Below, piece after piece: positions 1-9,000 of a DNA stretch of 13,295 nt. The notes beneath the pieces were generated by a model, which did not search any database, was not told the DNA's origin, and saw nothing but the letters and a program-made list of their open reading frames with translations. Origin of the DNA: an uncultured Prevotella sp. (lineage in GTDB: Bacteria; Bacteroidota; Bacteroidia; Bacteroidales; Bacteroidaceae). Within the stretch, counting starts at the first letter, position 1. Each line of letters opens with the position of its first letter. The stretch lies in contig CAKQSF010000035.1 of assembly GCA_934272845.1 (NCBI GenBank), positions 1 through 13,295 on the forward strand. Direction: 5' to 3'. Both the position numbers and the translations under genes were made by a program.

Positions 1-80
1 TAACCTTATATCTTTACATTTATTTTCCCCTACTCTATTAAAGGTTTTCAGGATTCCCCTTTTATTTTAACTTTCTGCTG

Positions 81-112
81 CAAATGTATGTATTTATCTT
101 ATAACTACCAAA
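81..112 (-). promoter_or_regulatory. Bacteroidetes-type promoter facing off the left edge
   Basis: Read on the minus strand, TTTG (109-112) is followed after exactly 20 nt by TACATTTG (81-88), which matches the Bacteroidetes sigma-ABfr pattern of -33 TTTG and -7 TAnnTTTG. Transcription should start near position 74 and run left, out of the window. The promoter lies beyond the topB terminator, so it most likely serves a separate minus-strand gene left of position 1, with a leader of at least about 70 nt. Within that leader, TTCCCCT (plus strand) occurs twice, at 25-31 and 54-60, with no known meaning. The downstream gene cannot be seen. Confidence 0.65.
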
Positions 113-164
113 TATTTGGAAGAAAAAAATGCGTTTTTGGTATATATTTACGTTTCAGTCACAT

Positions 165-209
165 AAAAAACGGTACACAAACGACGTTTCTTTCGCTTGT
201 ATACCGTTT
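165..209 (-). terminator. Intrinsic terminator of the topB transcript
   Basis: On the minus strand a 13-bp stem is formed by 197-209 and 168-180. Twelve pairs are Watson-Crick and one would be G-U in RNA. The loop is 16 nt and an extra CG/CG pair is possible inside it. The stem runs straight into six Ts (complement of 165-170). It begins 22 nt after the topB TAG stop (232-234). Stem plus U-tract in this position is the classic rho-independent layout, and it closes the leftward ispH-cmk-topB unit before the promoter at 81-112. Confidence 0.8.
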
Positions 210-231
210 ACGTTGTATATCTATCTGTGCC

Positions 232-2118
232 CTACTCCTCTGTCAATTCTAACTTTCGATTGCTGTTATCGGCAAGCACTTGGTTTACTATAGAGGTTAT
301 CTGCGCCTTCAGTTCATTGATAAACTGTCCTGCATCATACTTCTTATGCTCTATGTCGCGCAGTTTCTTCTCCCATATTCCGGTCAGTTCTGGGCTTTTC
401 AGCAGGTCTTCTCTTATCAAGCCTATCAGTTCCTTGCCTGTGGTGGTGGCTACGATACGCTTGCGTTCGCGACGGATATAATGGCGTTTGAAGAGTGTTT
501 CTATGATTGCCGCACGACTTGAAGGGCGTCCTATGCCGTTCTCTTTCATGGCAGCGCGCAACTCATCGTTGTCTACAAACTTACCAGCAGTCTCCATTGC
601 TCGCAAGAGTGTTGCCTCTGTATAATACGGTGGCGGCGTGGTGTGCTTCTCGGTCAGCGTTGGTTTGTGTGGACCAGACTCGCCTTTTACGAACGTTGGC
701 AACAAGCCCTCGGTGGGTTCTGGGTTGTCTGACGGTTGTTTCGTGCCGTCATTGGCGGCTGACTGTTCGTCTGGCTCATCGCGTTTTTGTTTCTCAAACA
801 CCACACGGTAGCCTGGTTCTAGTATCTCTTTGCCCGTTACCTTAAACTTAACGTCGCCTGCCTTGCCCTCTACTGTAGTGGTAGAAAACTTACAGTCGGG
901 ATAGAACACGGCGATAAAGCGACGCGCAACGAGGTCGTACACGTTGCGTTCCATGTCTGTCAATCCCACGGGTGTGACGTTGGTGGGTATTATGGCGTGG
1001 TGATCCGTTACCTTTGAGTTATCAAACACTTTCTTGCTTTTTAGCAATGCCTTGCCTCCAAGCGGACGAACGAGGTCTGCATACGGTGCCACTCCTGCCA
1101 CTTTCACCTGAAAGACGCTGTTGAGTATGCCTGGACATTTAGGGTAAATGTCGTCAGTAAGAAACTGTGTGTCCACACGTGGATACGTGGTTACCTTCTT
1201 CTCATACAGCGATTGTATCAGCGAGAGGGTTGTCTCGGCACTGTAACTGAACTTTTTGTTACACTCTACCTGTAGTGTCGTAAGGTCAAAGAGTTGCGGT
1301 GGTTTCTCCGTACCATTCTTTTTGCTTACAGATGTAATCTCAAATGGCTTATCTTGTATCTCTGCGAAGGCAGCCTCTCCTTCTTCCTTCTTCATGTATT
1401 TGCCCTTAGTGGCGGTGAAGAGTGTATCGCGATAGATGGTAGACAATACCCAATATGGCTCTGGTTTGAAGTTGTCTATCTCGTTCTGACGGTTTACTAT
1501 CATGGCGAGTGTAGGCGTTTGCACTCTTCCAATGGAGAGAACGGAGCCCGCCCCCACCTGTCTGTTGTTCTGATTGCGATACTTCAGCGTGTAGAGACGG
1601 GTAGCATTCATGCCGAGAAGCCAATCACCGATGGCACGAGAGAGTCCAGCCATATACAGCGGTTCATACTCTTTTTGGTCTTTAAGGTTCTGGAATCCCT
1701 CACGAATAGACTCTTCTGTCAATGAGGAAATCCACAGACGCTTTACAGGACACTTTGCTTTCGCCTTCTGCATCACCCAGCGTTGTATCAGTTCTCCTTC
1801 CTGACCAGCATCACCGCAGTTTATTATCTCGTCGGCATTCTGCATCAGTTTCTCTATTACGGCAAACTGTTTCTTTACGCTTTCTTGGTCAATGAGTTTT
1901 ATACCGAAACGTTGTGGTATCATGGGTAAAGCCCCTAAGCCCCAGCGTTTCCACATCTCCGTGTAGTCGTTAGGTTCCTTTAGTGTACACAGGTGTCCGA
2001 AAGTCCACGTCACCTGATACCCGTTTCCCTCTATGTAGCCTTGCTTTGCCGATGTGGCTCCTATGACATGGGCAATGTCACGCGCCACGCTCGGTTTCTC
2101 TGCTATACAAACTATCAT
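232..2118 (-). CDS. topB: DNA topoisomerase III (type IA)
   Basis: Type IA topoisomerase of 628 residues (E. coli TopB has 653). It cuts one DNA strand through a tyrosyl-phosphate link and passes the other strand; TopB is associated with decatenation and resolution of recombination or replication intermediates. The TOPRIM domain covers about residues 1-150, with MIVCIAEKPS at the start (E7) and CGDAGQEGEL at 101-110. The active-site motif TYPRVDT places the catalytic Tyr at 312 and the conserved Arg at 314. DHHAIIPT (372-379) and GIGRPSSRA (528-536) are further family motifs. TOPRIM normally reads DxDxE; here D103 and E107 are present but position 105 is Gly. A hydrophilic Pro/Glu/Asp-rich linker lies at about 444-475. 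No Cys-rich zinc ribbon follows, so the C-terminus is short. The start is clear because the conserved block begins at residue 1. The gene lies 15 nt after cmk. Confidence 0.96.
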   Translation of the reverse strand: MIVCIAEKPSVARDIAHVIGATSAKQGYIEGNGYQVTWTFGHLCTLKEPNDYTEMWKRWGLGALPMIPQRFGIKLIDQESVKKQFAVIEKLMQNADEIINCGDAGQEGELIQRWVMQKAKAKCPVKRLWISSLTEESIREGFQNLKDQKEYEPLYMAGLSRAIGDWLLGMNATRLYTLKYRNQNNRQVGAGSVLSIGRVQTPTLAMIVNRQNEIDNFKPEPYWVLSTIYRDTLFTATKGKYMKKEEGEAAFAEIQDKPFEITSVSKKNGTEKPPQLFDLTTLQVECNKKFSYSAETTLSLIQSLYEKKVTTYPRVDTQFLTDDIYPKCPGILNSVFQVKVAGVAPYADLVRPLGGKALLKSKKVFDNSKVTDHHAIIPTNVTPVGLTDMERNVYDLVARRFIAVFYPDCKFSTTTVEGKAGDVKFKVTGKEILEPGYRVVFEKQKRDEPDEQSAANDGTKQPSDNPEPTEGLLPTFVKGESGPHKPTLTEKHTTPPPYYTEATLLRAMETAGKFVDNDELRAAMKENGIGRPSSRAAIIETLFKRHYIRRERKRIVATTTGKELIGLIREDLLKSPELTGIWEKKLRDIEHKKYDAGQFINELKAQITSIVNQVLADNSNRKLELTEE

Positions 2119-2133
2119 TGCTTTTCAGACAAG

Positions 2134-2826
2134 TTAAGCCTCTGAAGCCTTATTGAATTTATCCATTATCCACTCGTTTTGCTCGGCTATCGTCATGTTG
2201 CTGTTATCGAGATACAATGCATCGTCAGCCTTGCGGAGTGGTGATACCTCGCGGTGTGAGTCTATGTAGTCACGCTCTTGCACGTTTTTTAGTATGTCCT
2301 CATAGTCTGCCGGCATTCCTTTTGCCTTCAATTCGTCGTAGCGGCGCTGTGCCCTTACTTCCGCTGAAGCGGTAACAAATATCTTCAACTCTGCGTCAGG
2401 GAACACTGTTGTGCCTATGTCTCTGCCGTCCATGACTATTCCTTTCTCCTTGCCCATTGCTCTCTGCTGCTCTACCATGGCCTCTCTGACGAAAGGAATG
2501 GCAGCAACCTTGCTCACGTTGTTTGACACTTCAATGGAGCGTATGATGTCTTCTACACGCTCATTGTTAAGGTAGGTGTCTGGTCTTCCTGTCTCTTCAT
2601 TGAGACGGAACGATACTTTTATCTGCGGCATGGCATCTTTCAGAGCGTCAGTGAGCACATTTCCTGCTGCATCAAGGAGGTTATTACGCATGGCATAGAG
2701 CGTAACGGCTCTGTACATCGCGCCTGTATCTACATATATATACCCTACTTTCTTGGCAAGTTCCTTTGCCATTGTGCTCTTGCCACATGATGAGTGGCCG
2801 TCTATTGCTATCGTAATCTTCTTCAT
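2134..2826 (-). CDS. cmk: Cytidylate kinase
   Basis: Cytosolic kinase that phosphorylates CMP and dCMP with ATP, recycling pyrimidine nucleotides. Its 230 residues match the usual size of bacterial Cmk. The P-loop GHSSCGKST is at residues 10-18. The NMP-binding segment [10 protein letters not shown] is at 33-42. [14 protein letters not shown] (132-145) carries the conserved RDIGT signature, and the Arg-rich LID segment RAQRRYDEL is at 157-165. The larger NMP domain typical of CMP kinases occupies about 60-110. The start lies 4 nt after the ispH stop, and the upstream sequence is A-rich without a strong Shine-Dalgarno. Translation is therefore probably coupled to ispH. topB follows after 15 nt, so the three genes look like one transcript. 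No internal promoter is visible. Confidence 0.97.
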   Translation of the reverse strand: MKKITIAIDGHSSCGKSTMAKELAKKVGYIYVDTGAMYRAVTLYAMRNNLLDAAGNVLTDALKDAMPQIKVSFRLNEETGRPDTYLNNERVEDIIRSIEVSNNVSKVAAIPFVREAMVEQQRAMGKEKGIVMDGRDIGTTVFPDAELKIFVTASAEVRAQRRYDELKAKGMPADYEDILKNVQERDYIDSHREVSPLRKADDALYLDNSNMTIAEQNEWIMDKFNKASEA

Positions 2827-2830
2827 AAGT

Positions 2831-3709
2831 TTATTTCTCGTTCTCTTTTTCTAACAGTTTCGTTATCTTTCTGCGGCACTCTTCCATCAGCCATTTGGGT
2901 GTACTGGTGGCTCCGCAGATACCTATACTGTTTATATTTTGCAACCATTGTGGCTGTATTTCCTTTGGTCCTTCTATCAAATGGGTGTTTGCGTTATGCT
3001 CAAGGCAGGCATCATGCAGTATCTTTCCATTGCTACTCTTGCGTCCGCACACAAAGAGTATCATGTCATGGCGTGTAGCGAACTTGCAGATATTGGGCAA
3101 ACGGTTTGCCACCTGGCGGCATATCGTGTCGAAAGACTCAAACGTTGCGCCTGGCACTATGTGCTCCTTGCAGTACTGTATGATTCTGTTAAACTCCTCA
3201 AGCGACTTCGTTGTCTGTGAATAGAGGTATATATCGCGTGTAAAGTCCAGTTTCGCTGCGTCTTCAGCGTGCTCTAACACTATGGCATTTCCTTCCGTCT
3301 GACCAACGAGTCCGAGTACTTCCGCATGACCATTCTTACCGAATATAACGATGGTTCCCTTCGTTTTGTCCATCGTTTCATACTTTCTCTTTATGCGTTT
3401 CTGTAGTGCTAACACCACAGGACAAGTGGCATCGATGATACTTATGCGGTTTTTGCGTGCCACTTCGTATGTCTCTGGCGGCTCACCATGCGCTCTTAGC
3501 AGCACGGTAGCGTCATGAAGTGTGGCAAACTCATCGTGGCCAATGGTATTAAGTCCCATTGTTCGCAGTCGTTCACACTCCATTCCGTTGTGTACTATGT
3601 CTCCTAAGCAACTGAGTTCTCGACCTTCTTTCAGTGTTTCCTCAGCCTTTTCTATCGCTGTTGTCACTCCGAAACAGAAGCCGGAGCCTTGGTCTATCTC
3701 GATTATCAT
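2831..3709 (-). CDS. ispH: 4-hydroxy-3-methylbut-2-enyl diphosphate reductase
   Basis: Iron-sulfur enzyme (also LytB) that catalyses the last step of the MEP pathway, reducing HMBPP to isopentenyl and dimethylallyl diphosphate. The three cluster ligands are visible at C12 (SGFCFGV), C96 (DATCPVV) and C197 (DTICRQ), the same numbering as in E. coli IspH. Substrate-pocket motifs are also present: H40 (DIVHN), H74 (RAHGEP), H128 and E130 (GKNGHAE), SQTT at 164-167, GRKSSN at 222-227 and GATSTP at 266-271. The 292 residues fit the single-domain form without an S1-domain extension. The conserved N-terminus starting at residue 1 supports this start. It is the first gene of a tight ispH-cmk-topB run. 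The 99-nt gap before it (3710-3808) shows no TAnnTTTG element, so it may be read through from meaB or use a divergent promoter. Confidence 0.97.
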   Translation of the reverse strand: MIIEIDQGSGFCFGVTTAIEKAEETLKEGRELSCLGDIVHNGMECERLRTMGLNTIGHDEFATLHDATVLLRAHGEPPETYEVARKNRISIIDATCPVVLALQKRIKRKYETMDKTKGTIVIFGKNGHAEVLGLVGQTEGNAIVLEHAEDAAKLDFTRDIYLYSQTTKSLEEFNRIIQYCKEHIVPGATFESFDTICRQVANRLPNICKFATRHDMILFVCGRKSSNGKILHDACLEHNANTHLIEGPKEIQPQWLQNINSIGICGATSTPKWLMEECRRKITKLLEKENEK

Positions 3710-3808
3710 TGTCGGTTGTTTGGTCGTTGGTATTCGGTTTGCAGGTTGGTGGTCATTGTTTTAGATGTTTAACTGGTTCTGACCTTAAACCTCACCCCCA
3801 AAAACCTA

Positions 3809-4906
3809 TTACCCATTTAATTTCTTATACATCTCAATCAAATCGTGAGCAGCCATAAAACTGGTTTTCTCTCCCTGCTGAACGTTCTGCTCCATCGCCT
3901 TTAGAGCGTCCTTAATGGTCGGGTTATTGTAGAAGTTTCCGCGCAGAATGTTATCTATTGTCTCATACATCCAGTACTTATTCTGTTGCCTTCTGCGGTA
4001 GTCGAAGTAGCCATTCTGCTTCACAAAGTCTACGTATTCAAAGATCATGTCCCACACTTCCTTAATACCGTAACCGTAAAAGCCTGAATATGTCAGCACT
4101 TTCCTGTCCCAACCACTCTCTGGCATTGGGAAGAAATGAAGGGCATTACGAAAGTTTTGCGCCGCCATCTCACAGCGTTTAACATTGTCACCGTCACATT
4201 TATTGATGACGATGCCATCTGAAATCTCCATTATACCACGCTTAATGCCTTGCAGTTCATCGCCTGTTCCTGCCACTTGTATTAGCAAAAAGAAGTCCAC
4301 CATGGAATGACACGCAGTCTCACTCTGCCCCACTCCCACTGTCTCTATGAAGATTTTGTCGAATCCCGCAGCCTCACACAGAATAACAGTCTCACGTGTT
4401 TTGCGTGCCACACCGCCCAAACTCCCCGCTGATGGGCTAGGGCGAATGAATGTATCTGGGTGTACCGCCAGTTTCTCCATGCGTGTTTTGTCGCCCAATA
4501 TGGAGCCTTTTGAGCGTTCAGAAGATGGGTCTATCGCCAAGACTGCGAGTTTTCCGCCACAGCGGTTGAGCACATGCAGACCGAATTCGTCTATTGATGT
4601 TGACTTTCCTGCTCCTGGAACACCACTGATACCTATACGGATCGACTTGCCACTGTAAGGCAAACACTTCTCAATCACTTCCTGAGCCTTCTGCTGATGT
4701 TCTGGTATAACGCTCTCAACAAGCGTTACTGCCTGTGAGAGCATGGTGACATTGCCCTTCAATATGCCGTCTACCATCTCGTCAACAGTATACTGTCGGC
4801 GTGCGTAACGCTTGCGGTTAAGGTACGGATTGACTATTGACGGTTGGGCAACACCATCATTTACTGTCAAGCCCTTATACTCTTTGCTGTTCTCTGGGTG
4901 CTCCAT
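3809..4906 (-). CDS. meaB: MeaB/ArgK-type GTPase, methylmalonyl-CoA mutase chaperone
   Basis: SIMIBI-class P-loop GTPase of the MeaB/ArgK family. These proteins gate loading and protect the adenosylcobalamin cofactor of methylmalonyl-CoA mutase, the enzyme of the succinate-propionate route used by many Bacteroidales. Visible motifs are the P-loop GVPGAGKST (95-103), the family block DPSSERSKGSILGDKTRM (126-143), the switch region ETVGVGQSE (188-196) and the guanine-specificity motif NKCD (235-238). The helical C-terminus, about 310-365, resembles the family's dimerisation arm. The 365 residues include an extended N-terminus of about 40 residues ahead of the helical domain. No mutase subunit gene (mutA/mutB) is in the window, so the partner must be elsewhere. 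The gap to the upstream DUF1573 gene is 43 nt; downstream, a 99-nt gap precedes ispH without a convincing terminator. Confidence 0.94.
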   Translation of the reverse strand: MEHPENSKEYKGLTVNDGVAQPSIVNPYLNRKRYARRQYTVDEMVDGILKGNVTMLSQAVTLVESVIPEHQQKAQEVIEKCLPYSGKSIRIGISGVPGAGKSTSIDEFGLHVLNRCGGKLAVLAIDPSSERSKGSILGDKTRMEKLAVHPDTFIRPSPSAGSLGGVARKTRETVILCEAAGFDKIFIETVGVGQSETACHSMVDFFLLIQVAGTGDELQGIKRGIMEISDGIVINKCDGDNVKRCEMAAQNFRNALHFFPMPESGWDRKVLTYSGFYGYGIKEVWDMIFEYVDFVKQNGYFDYRRRQQNKYWMYETIDNILRGNFYNNPTIKDALKAMEQNVQQGEKTSFMAAHDLIEMYKKLNG

Positions 4907-4949
4907 AGTAACGTTCGTTTATTGTTTGTGTAACGCTTGCTGATTGTTT

Positions 4950-6011
4950 TTACTTCTTGATATATACTACAACCTTCTGCTTGTCGGGGTCGTTTGTTAT
5001 CATAAGGATACGCGGACGGCGCTTTACCTTTTTCATTTCCTTGGCTCGTGCCGTCACTTTCAGTTTCGTACTCTCGCCTGGTTGCAGCACCGCTTTGCCG
5101 AGTTTCACCTCCAAACCAGTAGTGAACATCTGCATTTTCCTTATCTCTAACGTAGATTTTCCTGTATTTGATATTACAATCTCACCCTTTACCTTCGACT
5201 TTTTAGCCAATGCCGTCATGTCAAGTTCTTCTGCTGACATTGTTAGTACTGGCGCATTCTGTCTCTGTGGAGAGTCTGCTGCCACTGCAGGCGGCAACAA
5301 CACGGCAGACACCGTTATCTCCTTCTCTGGCGTTACGGGGTCAGACGGTTTACAACCGAGATAGAACGATGTTTGGTTCAAGCCGTAGTCACGCAACTCT
5401 CGTGACTTTAACGTTACCGTCATCAGTCCCTTTTGCTTAGGTCCGAGCACCTCTGGGTACATTGTCACAGAGAGATACGGGGGCAAACGCAACGCTGAAG
5501 GACGCATATTTTGTCCCGTTGGGTTCATTATATTTATCTCTTGTGACAGTCGTTGACCACTGTTCACGTCATCAAACTCTATATTGTCTACGTCAGTAAG
5601 CAACAATCCGAGTTTGTTTGGATACTCACCAGAGTAGTTTATCAACTTTGTCACCACCTGACCATTGACGGTAAACTCTGCAGGAACATCAGAAGAGGAG
5701 TCTGTTACACGCACTGTTCTGTTGAAATATCCCAACTGTTTGCAGTCGAACAGTAGTTTTATCTTTGCCGATGCGCCTGGCATTATCTCGCCTTTGTAAT
5801 ACTCCGCCACCGTACATCCGCAGCCTGTCTCAACCTCTTTCACCGTTACAGGCTGAGCAGTAGTATTCCTTAACTCTACGGTTACAGTGGTAGCGTTACG
5901 AAACAACATCTGTCCGCAGTCCACATTCTTGAATACGGGCTTCAGACTCTGTGCCGATGCCGTTGCGAATACGCCACACAGCAAAGCCGCTAATATATTT
6001 TTCTTTCTCAT
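4950..6011 (-). CDS. Exported DUF1573 protein with three Ig-like repeats
   Basis: A 353-residue secreted protein of unknown function. The signal peptide is clear: MRKK, a hydrophobic core, then ATASA before Q21. Because Q follows rather than Cys, it is predicted to be periplasmic or secreted rather than a lipoprotein. The first domain (about 25-120) is a typical DUF1573 Ig-like fold, with the hallmark GCGCT at 63-67 whose paired Cys may form a disulfide or bind metal. Two more beta-rich segments follow, at about 140-240 and 255-353; each has the pattern of a conserved strand, an N-P/N-T-G turn and a P-G or P-K turn seen in ASPM-SPD-2-Hydin-like domains. The basic stretch ARAKEMKKVKRRPR (321-334) is unusual for the otherwise neutral chain. 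It starts 18 nt after the alpha-2-macroglobulin gene, so co-expression and a shared envelope role are likely but inferred. Confidence 0.85.
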   Translation of the reverse strand: MRKKNILAALLCGVFATASAQSLKPVFKNVDCGQMLFRNATTVTVELRNTTAQPVTVKEVETGCGCTVAEYYKGEIMPGASAKIKLLFDCKQLGYFNRTVRVTDSSSDVPAEFTVNGQVVTKLINYSGEYPNKLGLLLTDVDNIEFDDVNSGQRLSQEINIMNPTGQNMRPSALRLPPYLSVTMYPEVLGPKQKGLMTVTLKSRELRDYGLNQTSFYLGCKPSDPVTPEKEITVSAVLLPPAVAADSPQRQNAPVLTMSAEELDMTALAKKSKVKGEIVISNTGKSTLEIRKMQMFTTGLEVKLGKAVLQPGESTKLKVTARAKEMKKVKRRPRILMITNDPDKQKVVVYIKK

Positions 6012-6029
6012 ACTTACATCTTTTCTTTA

Positions 6030-9000
6030 TCATTTTTTTATGCTCATGCCGTACGCTGTCGTCGTTCCTCGGAACTCATTAGCGTATGCACATGCCACCG
6101 TTGCAGTGCCAGCGAGATAGTCTCCCTTACGGTCTACATAGTAATCCATCTGCACCGTGTGAGTGCCTTTCGCCATTTTGTCGAAGTGGAGCAACGTCTT
6201 CGTATCCTTAACCTCTTGATAATAGCCGTAACGATAACCTGATAGCGTTGCCACTGGCTCTAAGCACGCCGCGCGGTTGTCCTCTACCGTAACGAAATCA
6301 TAGTCACGGTCGGCTGTAATCGTTAGGCGAACCTGCACACGGTCGCCCACTCTTACTGTATTTTCGTTTACTGGCACACCATTGACAAACACCTCACGCT
6401 TTACCGACAGCCCCGTTGTCGCAGCCTCTACATTACTTGTTTTCTGCCTAAATGTAACGTAAGCGGCTGCCCATGATTCACAGTCTGTCTGCTTCTTTAC
6501 CTTTACCGTGGCGTCCTTGCGTGTCACCTGCTTGTCGGCAAGGGGCACCCTGCCTTTGTCTGGGGTCAATACTGACATATCACCACCGAAGAATGCATGT
6601 ACGGCATTTACCGTATTATAGGCATTGTCCCACTCCTGCGTGCGCTTACTTGACAGCAACCAGCGTTGCATCTCGCTGATAGTCTTCTTGTCTTGCGGTG
6701 TTATCATGCGCAGAGCCTCTATCGCCAACGTCTGTGTCGGTATGCGATAGTCACACCATGAGTACTCGGCACGATAGGAATCGAAGTATCGTCCCACGTC
6801 TTTCCTGTACACTGTGTGCTGCTTTATCGCCTCAACGAATGTGCGTGCGGCAGTCTTCTTACCGTTAACATTTAGCACAATGGCGGCTACAGCCTTCGTT
6901 GCCATATCTTCATTCTTCGTATTTTGCTCCAGATACTTCAAGAGATAGCCGGCTGACGCCCCACCCTTTCTTCCGTCAAGGGCAAGCGAATAAAGCCAAG
7001 AAAGGTGTTCATCGCCTATCCATGGCGTCACCTTCGGACTACGTTCCTTCATCTTTGCCACATCCTTGTCTACTTCTCGTTGCATGAAGGCAAACGCCTT
7101 GTCGAGCAATGGCTTCGTGTCCTGCTGATTACCGCACAGCAAGTTCAGGCGGACGAGAGTCTTTATTACTGCCGAAGTCATATAGGTACTGCCACTCATG
7201 CCTTCCCACCAAGAGAAGGAACCGTCCTTGTTCTGCAACTTCTTCAACTGACTGACGAGGGTATCTGTTGTCTCTTCCGACCATTTCATGCTCTGCGCCA
7301 CTCTCGTTGCATAGATAGCGTTAGACAATGACACAGCGTTCTTGCTGCAACCCTTTACCATCTTCGGCAGAGTCTCTATCATCAGCCATGCAGGATTGTC
7401 TACATAGTCAACCTTTAGGTGTGCCTTCTGCACTTCCTTTGGCATCATATCAGCAAACTGAAGTAACGTGTCTGTAGGCTCAAGGAATGAGTATGCCACG
7501 GTCTTCGTTACCTCTTCTTCGTCTGAAAGCACATTAAGGTAATGCTGTTCGCCATCGGTATGCCCTGCGCTTTGTGCCGTTATGCGACAGATATACGTTC
7601 CTTCCGCCAACTTCTTTGCGTCAACGGGGAATGTCACCGCTACCGATTCACCTGCCGCTACCCTCACCTTCTGCACAGAGGTCAGCAGTTTTTTCTCCGT
7701 CGCAGCATCGAGAATGGTCAGCATTGTCTTTACGTCCGCAGCCTTATCAGACAGGTTTGCCACCGTAGCCTGCACCGTAGCGTTATCGCCTGAGCGCAAG
7801 AAGCGTGGCATATTAGGCTGCACCATGAGTTCTTTCTGTGCCACTGCCTCTGCCGTTAGCGTTGCGTTACGCATCGCTTCGTCATGTGCCAACGCCATAA
7901 ATCGCCATGTAGTGACGCTCTCTGGCAGTGTGAACGACATGGTGGCATTACCTTTCTCGTCGGTCATCACGGCAGGCAGGAACATCGCTGTGTCTGCGAA
8001 GTCACTACGAACAGGCTCGTTCTGCACCACTTCGTCATCGCCTTCGTCTGGCGAACTGAGTTCTGCTATCCTTCCCGCTAACGCCATAGCCGTTGGTGTA
8101 ACGGCATTTTCCTGTAGAGATGAAAGTTCTGTTGCCACCATTTGGGCACTACCTACACGGCTCCCCTTATACTTTCTGGTGCGTGGAGCAGCCTCGCTCA
8201 CTGAATCCATAGCCCTAAATACCTCTCCACGTGCGCCAATTACATCGTATCGATAGTATGCATTTCCAAAGATAAAGTCGGTAAAGTCAAGACCTTTCAC
8301 GGTGGCATAGCGTATGTCTTGCTCCGTCCATGCACTCTGACCTCCATGTGTTCTCATGCGCCATGCAGCGTAAGGGGTATAGACATAGCGTATATCTGGC
8401 ATCTCCCAGTTATGCTTTCTCAACTGGTCGAGGGCATGGTCGTAGAGTACTGCCATCACTCTCGCCCTCGCTGGCAGTCCGTCTGGCGTGGTGACATTAA
8501 CTGTCCACTGCTCCTTTTGCCCTGGAACGAGACGGTCACGGAATGTCACCCATTGCATCTTTAGTGTGTTTGAAGGCAACGGACGCTTTATCTTTATCAC
8601 ATCATCGTACATTACTCCGTCTTTTATCCACGCCAAAGAGATGCTTATTCCGTCTCCATACTCTGGCTTATAAGATAACGTACGTGTAATGTTCTCATTG
8701 TTTAAGAGTGTCACTCCCTGCGCTATCACGCTATCGTTGGCTATAACTGAGTAATAGGCATTGACGTCTTTGTCTGACGTTCCTATCTGTACCCACACGC
8801 TATCGCCATTCTCAGGGAACTGCATAGCAGACTGATACACCCATTTATGAGTGTATTTCATAGGGCGTACATCACTTCTTCTGAACGCCACAAAGGTGTT
8901 CTTCACGGTGTCTCCCTCGCATATTGACATCAGGGTATGTTCTCCTGACGTTATATTAGGAGCAAGAACGTATGGCTTATTTGCCTCCGCGTCACTCTGC

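Noticed and set aside
3710..3808. Possible terminator between meaB and ispH (GTTTAA/TTAAAC stem on the minus strand)
   Set aside because: The stem is short and AT-rich with a bulge, and no U-tract follows; not strong enough to call.
7582..8256. Plus-strand open frame of 224 codons inside the alpha-2-macroglobulin gene
   Set aside because: It is antisense to a strongly supported coding region; the Ser/Ala/Thr-rich translation is a reverse-strand shadow with no domain signal.
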